This document shows positions 45,188 to 55,133 of a stretch of DNA of 64,000 nt, one piece after another. The stretch lies in the NCBI GenBank assembly GCA_017165825.1, contig CM029382.1, positions 19,621,867 to 19,685,866 on the forward strand, read 5' to 3'. Made by a program: the position numbers and the translations under genes. This stretch comes from Hepsetus odoe (taxonomy: Eukaryota > Chordata > Actinopteri > Characiformes > Hepsetidae). How positions within the stretch are numbered: position 1 is the first letter of the stretch; each line of letters opens with the position of its first letter. The notes beneath the pieces are model-generated. The model ran no database searches and was not told where the DNA came from. It saw only the letters and a program-made list of their open reading frames with translations.

Positions 45188-45246
<59 letters not shown>
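45188..45246. repeat. TA microsatellite
   Basis: About 29 TA units directly before the MITE terminus, consistent with TA target preference and subsequent expansion. Confidence 0.9.
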
Positions 45247-45247
<1 letters not shown>

Positions 45248-45250
<3 letters not shown>

Positions 45251-45426
45251 TACTGTGCAAAAGTTTTAGGCAGATGTGAAAAAAATGCTGTAAACAAAGA
45301 ATGCTTTCAGAAATGGAAGTGTTAATCATTTATTTTCATCAATCAACAAAATGCAGTGAATTAACAAAAGAGAATCTCAATCAAATCAATATTTGGTGTG
45401 ACCACCCGTTGCCTTCAAAACAGCAT

Positions 45427-45427
<1 letters not shown>
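45248..45427 (+). mobile_element. Tc1-type MITE left half adjoining the palindrome
   Basis: Starts with the same CAGTACTGTGCAAAAGTTTT terminus and body as the element at 6318-6697, then runs into the AG microsatellite where it would normally continue to CTTCTAGG. It lies directly after a 60-bp TA microsatellite. Confidence 0.7.
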
Positions 45428-45428
<1 letters not shown>

Positions 45429-45464
<36 letters not shown>

Positions 45465-46126
45465 TTTGTGTTTTTTCCTCTGTCTCTATGCAGTTTGCTC
45501 CTGAGTCTGCTTTAACTTGTTGGATTCTATGGCACCACCTGGAGCAAACATCTGGAGTAGCATGAGATGACAATATTCTGCTATTCTGCCTGAGAGAGTG
45601 CTGAGTTTTAATTAAAGAAGCAGATAAATGGTCAGTCCTACCTTTGGGCATTTGGGTAGAATGATTTCTGCTGCTCAAAAAGATCCAGAAATGCATTTGA
45701 TTCTCTTAAGTGGTGACCTCTGATGGTGTGGCATATATATATATATATTTGTTTACAGCATTTTTTCACACCTGCCTAAAACTTTTGCATATACAGTACT
45801 GTGCAAAAGTTTTAGGCAGGTGTGAAAAAATGCTGTAAACAAATATATATATATATATGCCACACCATCAGAGGTCACCACTTAAGAGAATCAAATGCAT
45901 TTCTGGATCTTTTTGAGCAGCAGAAATCATTCTACCCAAATGCCCAAAGGTAGGACTGACCATTTATCTGCTTCTTTAATTAAAACTCAGCACTCTCTCA
46001 GGCAGAATAGCAGAATATTGTCATCTCATGCTACTCCAGATGTTTGCTCCAGGTGGTGCCATAGAATCCAACAAGTTAAAGCAGACTCAGGAGCAAACTG
46101 CATAGAGACAGAGGAAAAAACACAAA

Positions 46127-46162
<36 letters not shown>
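45429..46162. repeat. long perfect-looking inverted repeat (palindrome), arms about 367 bp
   Basis: The left arm (45429-45795) is the reverse complement of the right arm (45796-46162). By eye the arms match throughout, including the (AT)8 run and the outer AG/CT microsatellite. The only asymmetry I see is a 4-nt ATAT at the centre. The centre is a pair of Tc1-type terminal inverted repeats meeting head to head (CAGTACTGTGCAAAAGTTTT). Each arm holds about 280 bp of unrelated sequence flanked by the element terminus and AG/CT repeat. Confidence 0.85.
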
Positions 46163-46193
<31 letters not shown>

Positions 46194-46620
46194 ACTCTCT
46201 CTCTCCTACCCTATCTCTCTGGTATGTATCTGAAAATGAAATAAAAAAAACCCCCAAAACATAGATAAGTCATTTCTGAAGACCCTGCTTCAAAAAATTC
46301 ACTGTTATTTAGTTTTTAAAATCACATTGAACAACATGAACTGTGCAAAAGTCTTAAGTCACCCTCATCTTTTTTATATTTTACTTGTAGGTGCATACAT
46401 AAAATTCTTTGCCTGTCTTTTGTCTTTAATTTGCCATATTGAGTATATTACTTTTAAGAAACTGGAATAAACGACAGGCTGCCTGAAGATACAAGGTGCC
46501 CGGATAAAGAAAGATCTGAAGCTGGCGGGACTGACCTTCAGGAAGCCTCACAGATACATTAAAATACAAAAAAGTCTGATCTGGAACCAAAATATGAAAA
46601 GATTGCACAGTACAGTATAG

Positions 46621-46622
<2 letters not shown>

Positions 46623-46660
<38 letters not shown>
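46623..46660 (+). repeat. AC microsatellite
   Basis: (AC)19-like run about 300 bp upstream of the dpf1 ATG. Confidence 0.9.
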
Positions 46661-46662
<2 letters not shown>

Positions 46663-46740
46663 CCAGCATTCCATCCTTGACCTTACAGATTGCATTTATA
46701 TTTCGGGATCCAGACCCTTAAGCCTCAATAAGTCCTAGGG

Positions 46741-46954
46741 GTTGTAGAGTGGACCCTTCCCCCGCTGAACTACGGCGCGCTGGAAAGAAAACTACATCTC
46801 CCATGCGCTGGCATCGGCGAGCCGCGCTCCTATTGGTTGGCCGGTTCAGCCGCAGCCCCAGAGAATGAATGAAATTGAAAGAGCTGCTATATGAGGACGC
46901 TTCATGTACAACACCGGCGATCTGCAGCCTTACACTGTGTCAGTCTGTATCAAC
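46741..46954 (+). promoter_or_regulatory. dpf1: dpf1 core promoter and 5' UTR candidate
   Basis: A locally CpG-rich stretch upstream of the dpf1 ATG in otherwise AT-rich DNA. It holds ACTACATCTCCCATGCGC at 46791-46808, close to the ZNF143/THAP11 site (ACTACAnnTCCCAnnATGC), and an inverted CCAAT box (ATTGG) at 46832-46836. No clear TATA box. The transcription start is inferred, not shown. Confidence 0.5.
46832..46836 (-). promoter_or_regulatory. inverted CCAAT box (NF-Y type)
   Basis: ATTGG within CTCCTATTGGTTGGCC, 119 nt upstream of the dpf1 ATG and beside a ZNF143-like site, a common pairing in TATA-less vertebrate promoters. Confidence 0.4.
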
Positions 46955-46986
46955 ATGGCCACGGCGGTCCAAAACCCTCTCAAATC
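46955..46986 (+). CDS. dpf1: dpf1 (neuro-d4/BAF45b) first coding exon, partial gene
   Basis: ATG at 46955 opens MATAVQNPLKS with the serine codon split after TC and donor gtaagt at 46987. The d4 family N-terminus is MATAIQNPLKS in mouse DPF1, MATVIHNPLKA in DPF3; the match is closest to DPF1. DPF1 is a neuron-enriched subunit of BAF chromatin-remodelling complexes that reads histone marks with a double PHD finger. The second exon, expected to start LGEDFYREAIEHCRSYNA or similar, was not found, so intron 1 probably exceeds 17 kb and the remaining exons are outside the window. The call rests on 11 residues, a correct donor, a promoter-like upstream region and synteny with numbl. Confidence 0.72.
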
Positions 46987-49111
46987 GTAAGTACAACATT
47001 TCCAGCCTTTATTAGTGATGTCTTTTCGGTGGGAATAGTCAGGCTGACAGAGAATTGCCTCACCGTGGAGAAAAGTCTGGTTTGCCGGTAGGATCGGGGC
47101 TGTAGGAGCTGAAAGGAATGAGGCTGATGTTTCAGCATCTTTATAAATATGGCAGCGCAGAGGTGACGCTTATTATTTGCCAGCCTCTGTTTATCGCACA
47201 TCTGGAGGAATGTGAAAGTGCTCCCTCCGTTCAATACATCGATCGCGCTGAACTTGCTGGAGGACCGGAGCAGAAACGACCCCCGTCTCGTTTGGAGAGG
47301 GGGGCTCACCTGTGTGCATTGTGTGATGAGATGTTCATTGGTATGCTTGCTGGCTGTGGCAGGAATACACCGGAATCCAGCTCCACACGTCCCTCTCTTG
47401 TCTGTTTTCTTCTCCATAAAGGTAAAAAATGCCCCTTTCTTGTGAGTGAGCCAGAGAGGCACAAAGTACCAGCTATTTTCGTGGTCCAGCCTGGCCAGAT
47501 TTTCATCTGCTCCTCTGGCATCTACCAGTCTGGGAGTGAAAGCACTGAGGCAGCTGCAGCAGTGGACGTTCACTCAACTTCCCATTAGGTTCCTTTGTGT
47601 GCAGGGACAGGAGAAAAGCCAGGCAGGCAAGGCTCCTGGTGATTTTTTTTTTTTTTGCAGGTCTGGAAACCCCTTGAAGAACACACACTGTATTTCTGCA
47701 TGTCTACAACTGAATTGCATGCTCTGCATGCTTTGACTTTTCTTCTGATGAGGCAGCAGCAGTGTGGCGGTGGGTGAAATGGATCTGGTGGGAAAAAAAA
47801 AAAAGAATTCAGCTCAAAATTTGATTCAGATAAGCACCTTTTTCTATGTGCCTTGCATGGACAAGCGCAGGGTGCAGGGCTGTCATACTGAGGTTTGACT
47901 CGCGGCAGCTTGTCAGTCTGGTCAGTAAGTCATGGAGAGTCAGTCTACTGACTTGTATTACTCAGGTGTACTATATTTGTCTTGTTTGCAGATTTCGCAG
48001 ACAGCAGCCTCCTGTCTCTAAATGAACGAAAGCACGGAAAGTTGACTTCAGCTGGCTGATCTCAGTGATTTGCTCTTGATAAAGTGGTGATTTATGGGGG
48101 AACAGGTGAAAGCCAGTGGGATGATTTCTCCAGGCAGTTTTTTTTAACAGAGCAGGCTTTGTAGTCATTAACTCTCCTTTAGGCCTCTGCTCTGATCTAG
48201 AGGGTATGTCTGCACTCATTTATGAATTCACATAAAAAAAAAAAACACAAAAGAATCACACAAATCCAGAGATAGGATAATGGAAAGGGCTGTTATGGTG
48301 CACAGTAGCTGATTTATTCTGGCATGTCGACCTTCAGCGACCATATTCCAAAGACCTAGTTAAAATGCAGTATAGTTTTGGAGCAATAACTTGAGCTGGA
48401 ACGTTTTCTCGGCAGGCTCATTGTGTACAGCACAGACATAACATCGTAATTCATACTTAAGAAAAATTCCTTGACTTAAATGGCATCTACCACCAAACTG
48501 ACACGTCACTCGGAGACTATTAACCTTCATCACTGGATTAGTCTTCTTTTAATCTCTTTCCCTCCTATCAGCATTCTTTCTTTGTATCGTGTGGTCTTGC
48601 CTGGCAGTTACTTGCACAGTTGAATTGGTCTGATTTAACTGGATGCATTGGTGTTTCACTCAGTTGATTCTTTTCAACATTTATGTGTCTTTGTCTCACT
48701 CACTTTTCCCGTTTTCATCCACTTTCAGAAAACCTATGGTTGTGGATGGAAATCCGACTCTCTCCCAGTTGCTTATTCCAAGGCAGGATGCAGCCTGCTG
48801 ATGGTTCTGAACGTTATTCAGCTTTGCTTCAGTGATTTGAGGAAAATGAATTCTATGCGATTCCGTGCCTTTAGAAGGCCCAGCGTCAAGTGCAATGAAG
48901 CCTAAGAGTGTAGCCCTCATTCTGGCTCTTTCTTTTTGCCATTCTCCTGTTTCTGCTCCCCCTCCACCACCCCACCCCTTCTTTTATTTGTTTGCATAAC
49001 ATGAACTAGAATCCTGTAGGGGAATTTTCTCTCTTTCTGAGGCTGGTGGGCCGTTTCTCTCCATCTTTTCTTTTATTATTTTCCAGAGATACTCTTTGTC
49101 TTCACCACATG

Positions 49112-49120
49112 GGGAGAGAG

Positions 49121-49181
<61 letters not shown>

Positions 49182-49182
49182 A
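49112..49182 (+). repeat. AG microsatellite
   Basis: (AG)n with occasional AAAG, purine-only for about 70 bp; dpf1 intron 1. Confidence 0.9.
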
Positions 49183-50005
49183 ATAGGTATTTTTAGCTCT
49201 ATGACCTATTTCTCCAAAGCTACCTAACTGACTGTCAGTCACTGCGCTGGAGCTCAGGGACCTCATGGCGAACAGTCACCGTCAGTAGGCCAAATGCGCT
49301 CTTCTGACTTCCACTTCAGTGTATGAGTGACCGTGCAGAGCAGCAGATTGGTGTGCAGACCTTGCAGTAACTCCACCAAACTGCCTAAGGTAGATCTACT
49401 TGTGTGAAGAGCACAGCACGAATGGCTCATGAACTTCACTCTCTGTAAAAATCTAAATGAAGGGAGGAAGAGGGAGGATGTTAGTTTCAGGTGATTTTGT
49501 ATAATCAGCATTGAGATCACAGCTTAGAATGAGTCCTGCTGATGCACTGGGTTTAAACATGAATATGAATTGTGATCTCAGCTGTCACCTTCTTTGGCTT
49601 TCATTTGTTTTGGGGGCTTGTGGAAATCACATTCAGACAACCTCCTTTTTTAGTGCTTCCACCCCTTTGGTTGAGCATTTCAGAAGCTTTGGTCCTCTTA
49701 CGGATGGGACCTTTCTCTGCATTGAAGTGAGCAGGGCAGTTTGATTGAAAGGGTACTTCCATGCTGTAACGCAACTGTAGACTGGTCTCCACAGAGAATG
49801 CCTACAGGGCAGGCCTTTAAACAAACAGATCTAACAAATGTTTCCTCTAGTGCTTCAGTTGCAGCATAAAAGCAGTAAGAAATCATGTTCATACTCCTTT
49901 TTTTGACACGCATTTGTGCTTTCAGAGTACTTTTGATATGTTAGTGCGTTTGTTACTTGCAGTATATGGGTAATCTACTGGGTAGTGGTCCTTTACAGTG
50001 TGTAT

Positions 50006-50015
50006 GTGTGTGTAG

Positions 50016-50047
<32 letters not shown>

Positions 50048-50048
50048 T
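50006..50048 (+). repeat. GT microsatellite
   Basis: (GT)n with one GTCT interruption; dpf1 intron 1. Confidence 0.85.
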
Positions 50049-52038
50049 CCCTTGATTTTTTATTTATTTATTTATTTTTTTACATTTCTGTCTGTTTTGT
50101 TCTACATCAGTAATAGTTTTCAACCAGCCCAACACTGAGAATCTGTCTGAAATGCCCACATCAGCAGGCTATCAACACATGAATCTTCTCTTACTAGTAC
50201 TTCTTCCCTGTGTATTAGAGTGTGTTGCTGAGAGTTGGTGTGTGTGTGTGTGTCAGTGGAAATCAGCCTGAGCATTTTCGAGTTGTACAGCAATGCGCAG
50301 CCCATTCCGGCCACTGGAACACCATCACAGCAGAAGAGATTTATGGGACTTCCACTTTGGCTGTTATTATGTGGATGGATCCTCTACACAGACCCTCAGA
50401 CATTAATAATATGCTGAAGGAAGAAAAATTCCTCTCTGCACTGACCAAACAGTCTTTGCTGGCCATTTTCATTGGAGGATCCATAAAAGGCGGCCTCTTA
50501 AAGCAGTCCGAAATGGCCTGATGTTGGCCTGAATGGACAGAGGTGGAGACGTCACACAGAAAAATAAGTCAAATGTGAATGCTTGTTGAGAGGCAGAATG
50601 ATGATGTCATGAAGGGACCAGTGAACAGGTGCCTATGAGTCAGAAAGCAAAGAAAGAGCTAAGAGAGTGTAGACTGTAGAGAATGAATGTAAACAGGAGA
50701 AGTAAACGCCTGCTCTACGTACCCTGCATTTTATATATATGTTATTATTTTCTCACACACCTGATTGAAAATGTGCTGATGAGTTTAAGCCTGCTGATTA
50801 GAGAATCCCTGGGAAACTGATCTGGTCCAGTGGTTCCTTGGACTAAAAACCATGGTCCTTGAGGCCTATCTTGCCTCTCTGCACAGTTTTCTGTACTCCC
50901 TCATCTAATCCAACCAATCATTATTTAATTTACAAGCATTTGCTGGGCTTTCAGGATTGAGACTGAGGTCTACTCATCTGATATATTAATCCAATTCACA
51001 GTCCTGGTCCCTGTACTGTGCATGTTTTTGCATTTCCCTTGTTTAACACCAGGCTGTTGAGTGGAATCAGGTTTTATTGAGGAAAAACCAAAAAATATGC
51101 AAAGCAAGGAGACATGAAGATAAGCTGGGGCAGTTGTTGGGTTTTTAGTGTATCAGTCAATAGATTAGACCACCCCAAAATGCTTTGCCAATTTGTGTAT
51201 TTTTTCCCACCGTAATACACATGATTCATAACTGGCTGCCCATTTGACTAAGCTTTGTTTTTTAAGGTAATGCGATAATAATGTGTTAATTTCATATTTA
51301 AAAGAAACGAAACTATTAATAGAAACCATTAACAGGTCTGCATTGCCTCAGCTGACATGGAAATCCAGTTCAGCAATATGCTCAAGGTGGGACAACGGCT
51401 GGTCTTTGGACGTGCAGATGCAGGTCACTGATTGAGAGTGAGACCGAACATCAGGAACATGTCCAGTGCTGGCTGTGATTTATGGATGCAAGAGGGCCGT
51501 GCCAGAGAAAGTGCAGCAGTTATTCATTATCCAGGGCAAATATTTCAGAGGATCTGTAGAAATAAAGTTCTGCGTATTAGTATATTGACGTCACATTCCA
51601 CTGAAAATGCTGTTGTGAAGAAACTGAATACTGCATGCTGTGTGCGTATATGCATTGTGTGGTGGAAGGTGTACAGCTGTGCATTTCTGCACCAATAACT
51701 GCTACTTCACTCAACAGATTTTAGATTAAAACGTGCAAAAAAGCATCATGCATTTAATAACAAGCACATTGCACAGCACTAAAGATGTATTTATATTTGC
51801 GCATAAGATATTCAGGCACTTTTTACCATCAAAGTCTACAGACCATAATTAACATGATTTTGTTTTGTAAAATTAAGATATTAGTACATACATATAACTA
51901 CAGTAGTTATTCAGAAAGAGTTGGACCTTTTCTTTTGGTGTATGAGATTTGAATAATATAAAGCTGTCTGTATTTCTCCGTCTTCGGCACCCCAGTAAGC
52001 TGGTTATCTTCAGACTGTTGCGCTAGTGCTTCAGCACA

Positions 52039-52039
52039 T

Positions 52040-52079
<40 letters not shown>
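52039..52079 (+). repeat. AG microsatellite
   Basis: Pure (GA)n of about 20 units; dpf1 intron 1. Confidence 0.9.
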
Positions 52080-52082
<3 letters not shown>

Positions 52083-53065
52083 GATAAAGGAGAAAGATAA
52101 ATCATTTGACTGGTAGAGAAGTGAGAGAGGGAGGAGTACTTGGGAATTGCATAGTGTAATTCCAGCAGCAATGGGGGATGGGTGTGGGTGTGTGTGTGTG
52201 GGGGGGGGTTGGATTGTCCCTCTAAATAGTCCATGAAAGGCCCCAGACAAGGCCAGCAACATCCAGTGCTGGACTGAAGCTCTCACCTCTGTGTATTCAT
52301 CCCAGACGTTTCACATCTGCAGTGTCAAGTGTCTCAAATACCTGGATAGACAGACTCACAGAAAGGCTGATAGGCAGATGAATAACTTGTCCATTTCTGA
52401 GTATTTGCCATTGGCTGCCCAGTGGCTGCATTACACCATAAAACCTGCTCATAAATAATTGAACTATAAATAAACCAAAATAAAGCATTTTTTGAGCATA
52501 TGCGGCATCAACCAGTTGACATGCTCTTGTTTTATTGGGTTAAATGCTATGCAGCAAAATCTGTCCATGGCTTCACTTGTAGGGGTACATGGATGTGTGT
52601 CTTGTTACAGATGTTTAATTCATTTTTTTTTTCAATGTTTATTCAGTAGTGACCATTAACATTTTTTTTCCACAGTAACAGAAATGCAATTGAAATAAAC
52701 TGCAAATTATTTAGCTCCATTTATCCTTCAAATAACAGTTGCCTCATTCACTCTGATTGGAGCTGATGAGGTCTTTTGCATGTTTTACTGTAATTTTTTG
52801 TTGTTCAGTTTGAGAGAAACCCATGGCAGTTCACCAGAGATAAATTGCTTCCTTTACTGGCAAACTATTTCCTCTAGAGGGAGCCCTCTAATTCTGATAA
52901 AGGGGAAGAGTCTGTTAATTGAGACTAATTGAAGTGGTGCTGCTGGGTTGCTGGAGGATATGGTCAGTAAGTAACAAGCTGTGTGTTCAGGGGTCCCTTC
53001 TCTTCCGTGCATTCCACCATCCCTTTTACTGGCCCAGATTAAAACAGGTTTGAGAAGAGGGTTTC

Positions 53066-53068
<3 letters not shown>

Positions 53069-53123
<55 letters not shown>
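53069..53123 (+). repeat. GT microsatellite
   Basis: Pure (GT)n of about 27 units ending GCGCGTGC; dpf1 intron 1. Confidence 0.9.
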
Positions 53124-53127
<4 letters not shown>

Positions 53128-53724
53128 TGCATGTGAGGGAGTGAATTGCTTCCTTAGAGGTTCTTGCCTCTACCTCTGCCTGGCACTGAGGCTCAGATGC
53201 TCCCAGCTATTTGCTTACACATTTTCACCCAATCATCCTTCTTCGATTCCCTTGTGTTGAATTGGACAAAAGGCATCCCTGTCCATAAGGCTCCAGATTG
53301 TTTTATTCTTTTGTCTTGCTAGGCCTGTTGTTCAGGAGCTTGCACCTTAAAGATTATTATAATGATGAGCATGGTGCAGTTGCAGTTTTTAAACATGTTT
53401 TTGCTGTCGAGAACAGATCCTTCCAAGGATCCAACTCCAAACACTAGTGCAAGCTCACAAGGGCAGGTTATTTGAATGCAGATGCTTGTTCTTTGCACCA
53501 AGCTGACTTTACATGCTGCCAGTGTGGGGACAACTGCTGCTTGTCACTCCGCTGTGACTTTGAATTATGGGTTCTAATGAACTCAAATGTGATCAAAACC
53601 CAGGAGTAATGGATAAAAATGCTTGCTGATTTTATCTGCGTTGCCCATTGTTGGCAAAATCACTGTCTACTTTTAAAGTTGCTGGATTTTGTCATTCAGA
53701 CTCCGTCTACATAGGCACCAGCCT

Positions 53725-53738
53725 GTTACCCTAGAAAC
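53725..53738. promoter_or_regulatory. RFX X-box-like motif in dpf1 intron 1
   Basis: GTTACCCTAGAAAC fits the relaxed RFX consensus GYTRCC-N(0-3)-RRHRAC with a 2-nt spacer, in a repeat-free part of the intron. Function is unproven. Confidence 0.3.
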
Positions 53739-54477
53739 CGTTGGTGCTTGTTTATGGTCAGGTCCTGCACGGAGGAAAGTGGATTATTTTCTGACATGGC
53801 TTTACATTATATTACATAATCACTCCCAGTTTTATTTTGAGGCAGTAGTCTATATGAGCCGATATCCTACTCTCATCATTCACTGACATTTAATCGGGGT
53901 GAATGAGGAAAAAATAGCATTACAGTTCTCAACGATATTTTGGTGACGCGCTTTAAGTATCATATTTTGTTGTTCATAACTTTGAGCACAGTGACTTATT
54001 AGTCAGCTCTTTACAATATGCATTCAAATCCAGGTGAAAAAGGAGCAATGATGCTCTTTTTGTAATTGAGACTTGGTCTGCATTCTTTTGGTACAGACAA
54101 TATTCAAGGTATTTTCAGAAAAGCTTGCTTTAACAATAACAATAATTATATCACCCAACCCTTATTTAAATACTATCTGCTTAGTGTAACTGGATACCCA
54201 GCACAGGCAGTTATAAAGAATAGCTATGGGCCATATGTGTCTGAGCCTAATGTGTCTAAAATATCAAATTTCAACAGTGGGGTTGAATGTAATTATTATG
54301 ATTATTATTAGTGTTTTGTGAAAGTTTAAATGTTTATTGGAAAATCCACATTTTAAAATAACACATTTATTTTCTAATGTAGTTTATCAGCCAAGGTATG
54401 TTTTTAGTCATGTACTCATGTATTATGTACTAAATCGATTATTTTTTTCATTTGTAAATGCAGTTGACATACAATGA

Positions 54478-54641
54478 AGATGAAAGTGACTATTTGTCAT
54501 TGAGAAACACGGCACAGCACACAGTGATGGGGGCAGTACCTTACTCAATTGTACCTCAGGGTAACCTACTGGTCTGGAATTTGAACCACAACCTTCCAGT
54601 CCTGGGGCCTAGTCCCTAACCCACACTTGACCAGCGCTGCC
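54478..54641 (-). mobile_element. SINE family A copy, shortened
   Basis: AGATGAAAGTGACTATTTGT at left, GGGGGCAGTACCTTACTCAA inside, CCAGCGCTGCC at right. Confidence 0.75.
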
Positions 54642-54878
54642 TGTAAAATGCATAGTTCTGCAATAGCGGAGTCTTCAAAAATAAGAACTCGTCAGCGTTC
54701 CACTTCATGGAAGCCTTTATTAAAAGTAGAAAGATTTAAAACACAAGATGTAACATTAGCTACAAAACATGCACAGCAGTAATCCAGGCATCATCATTAG
54801 TTACAGCTGGCTTATATCTAAACTCCTTGTCAATTTTATCTTCTTCACTGACCCTAAAGGTGCACTTTGTAGTTTTCA

Positions 54879-55133
54879 GTGAAAGTGAAAGTGACAGTGA
54901 CTACCCGTGTCATTGTGAAATAGCATAGCATAGCACAACTCAGCGGAATTTAACCTCTGCATTTCACCTATACACACACGTGCAGCAGGGGGCAGCTATT
55001 GAAAGCACCCAGGGAGCAGTGACAGGGACGGTACCTTGCTCAAGGGTACCTCAGGTCAACCTACTGATGATGGAATCAAACCCACAATCTTCCGATCCGG
55101 GGCAACTCCCTAAGCACTAGGCCACCGCTGCCC
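54879..55133 (-). mobile_element. SINE family A copy, near full length
   Basis: GTGAAAGTGAAAGTGACAGT at left, GGGACGGTACCTTGCTCAAG inside, GCACTAGGCCACCGCTGCCC at right. Confidence 0.85.

Larger units (their letters stand above)
43378..46954. other. head-to-head intergenic region between zfyve1-like and dpf1
   Basis: 3.6 kb between divergent starts. Contains the Z-DNA-prone tract, SINEs (43.60 and 43.84 kb), a LINE tail (44.35 kb), the TA tract, MITE and palindrome (45.19-46.16 kb), an AC microsatellite and the dpf1 promoter. The 44.45-45.15 kb part is unassigned. Confidence 0.8.

Noticed and set aside
45415..46233. Two open frames with identical first 80-odd residues on opposite strands
   Set aside because: They are the same sequence read from each arm of the palindrome and end in AG/CT repeat; no family recognised, so treated as repeat, not genes.
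46955..46986. Identification as dpf3 or dpf2
   Set aside because: MATAVQNPLKS matches DPF1 (MATAIQNPLKS) at 10 of 11 residues; DPF3 has MATVIHNPLKA. The numbl neighbour also supports dpf1.
47118..47588. 156-codon open frame just after dpf1 exon 1
   Set aside because: No recognisable domain, overlaps equally long frames on the other strand, and lies in intron 1 beside a GC-richer promoter where long frames arise by chance.
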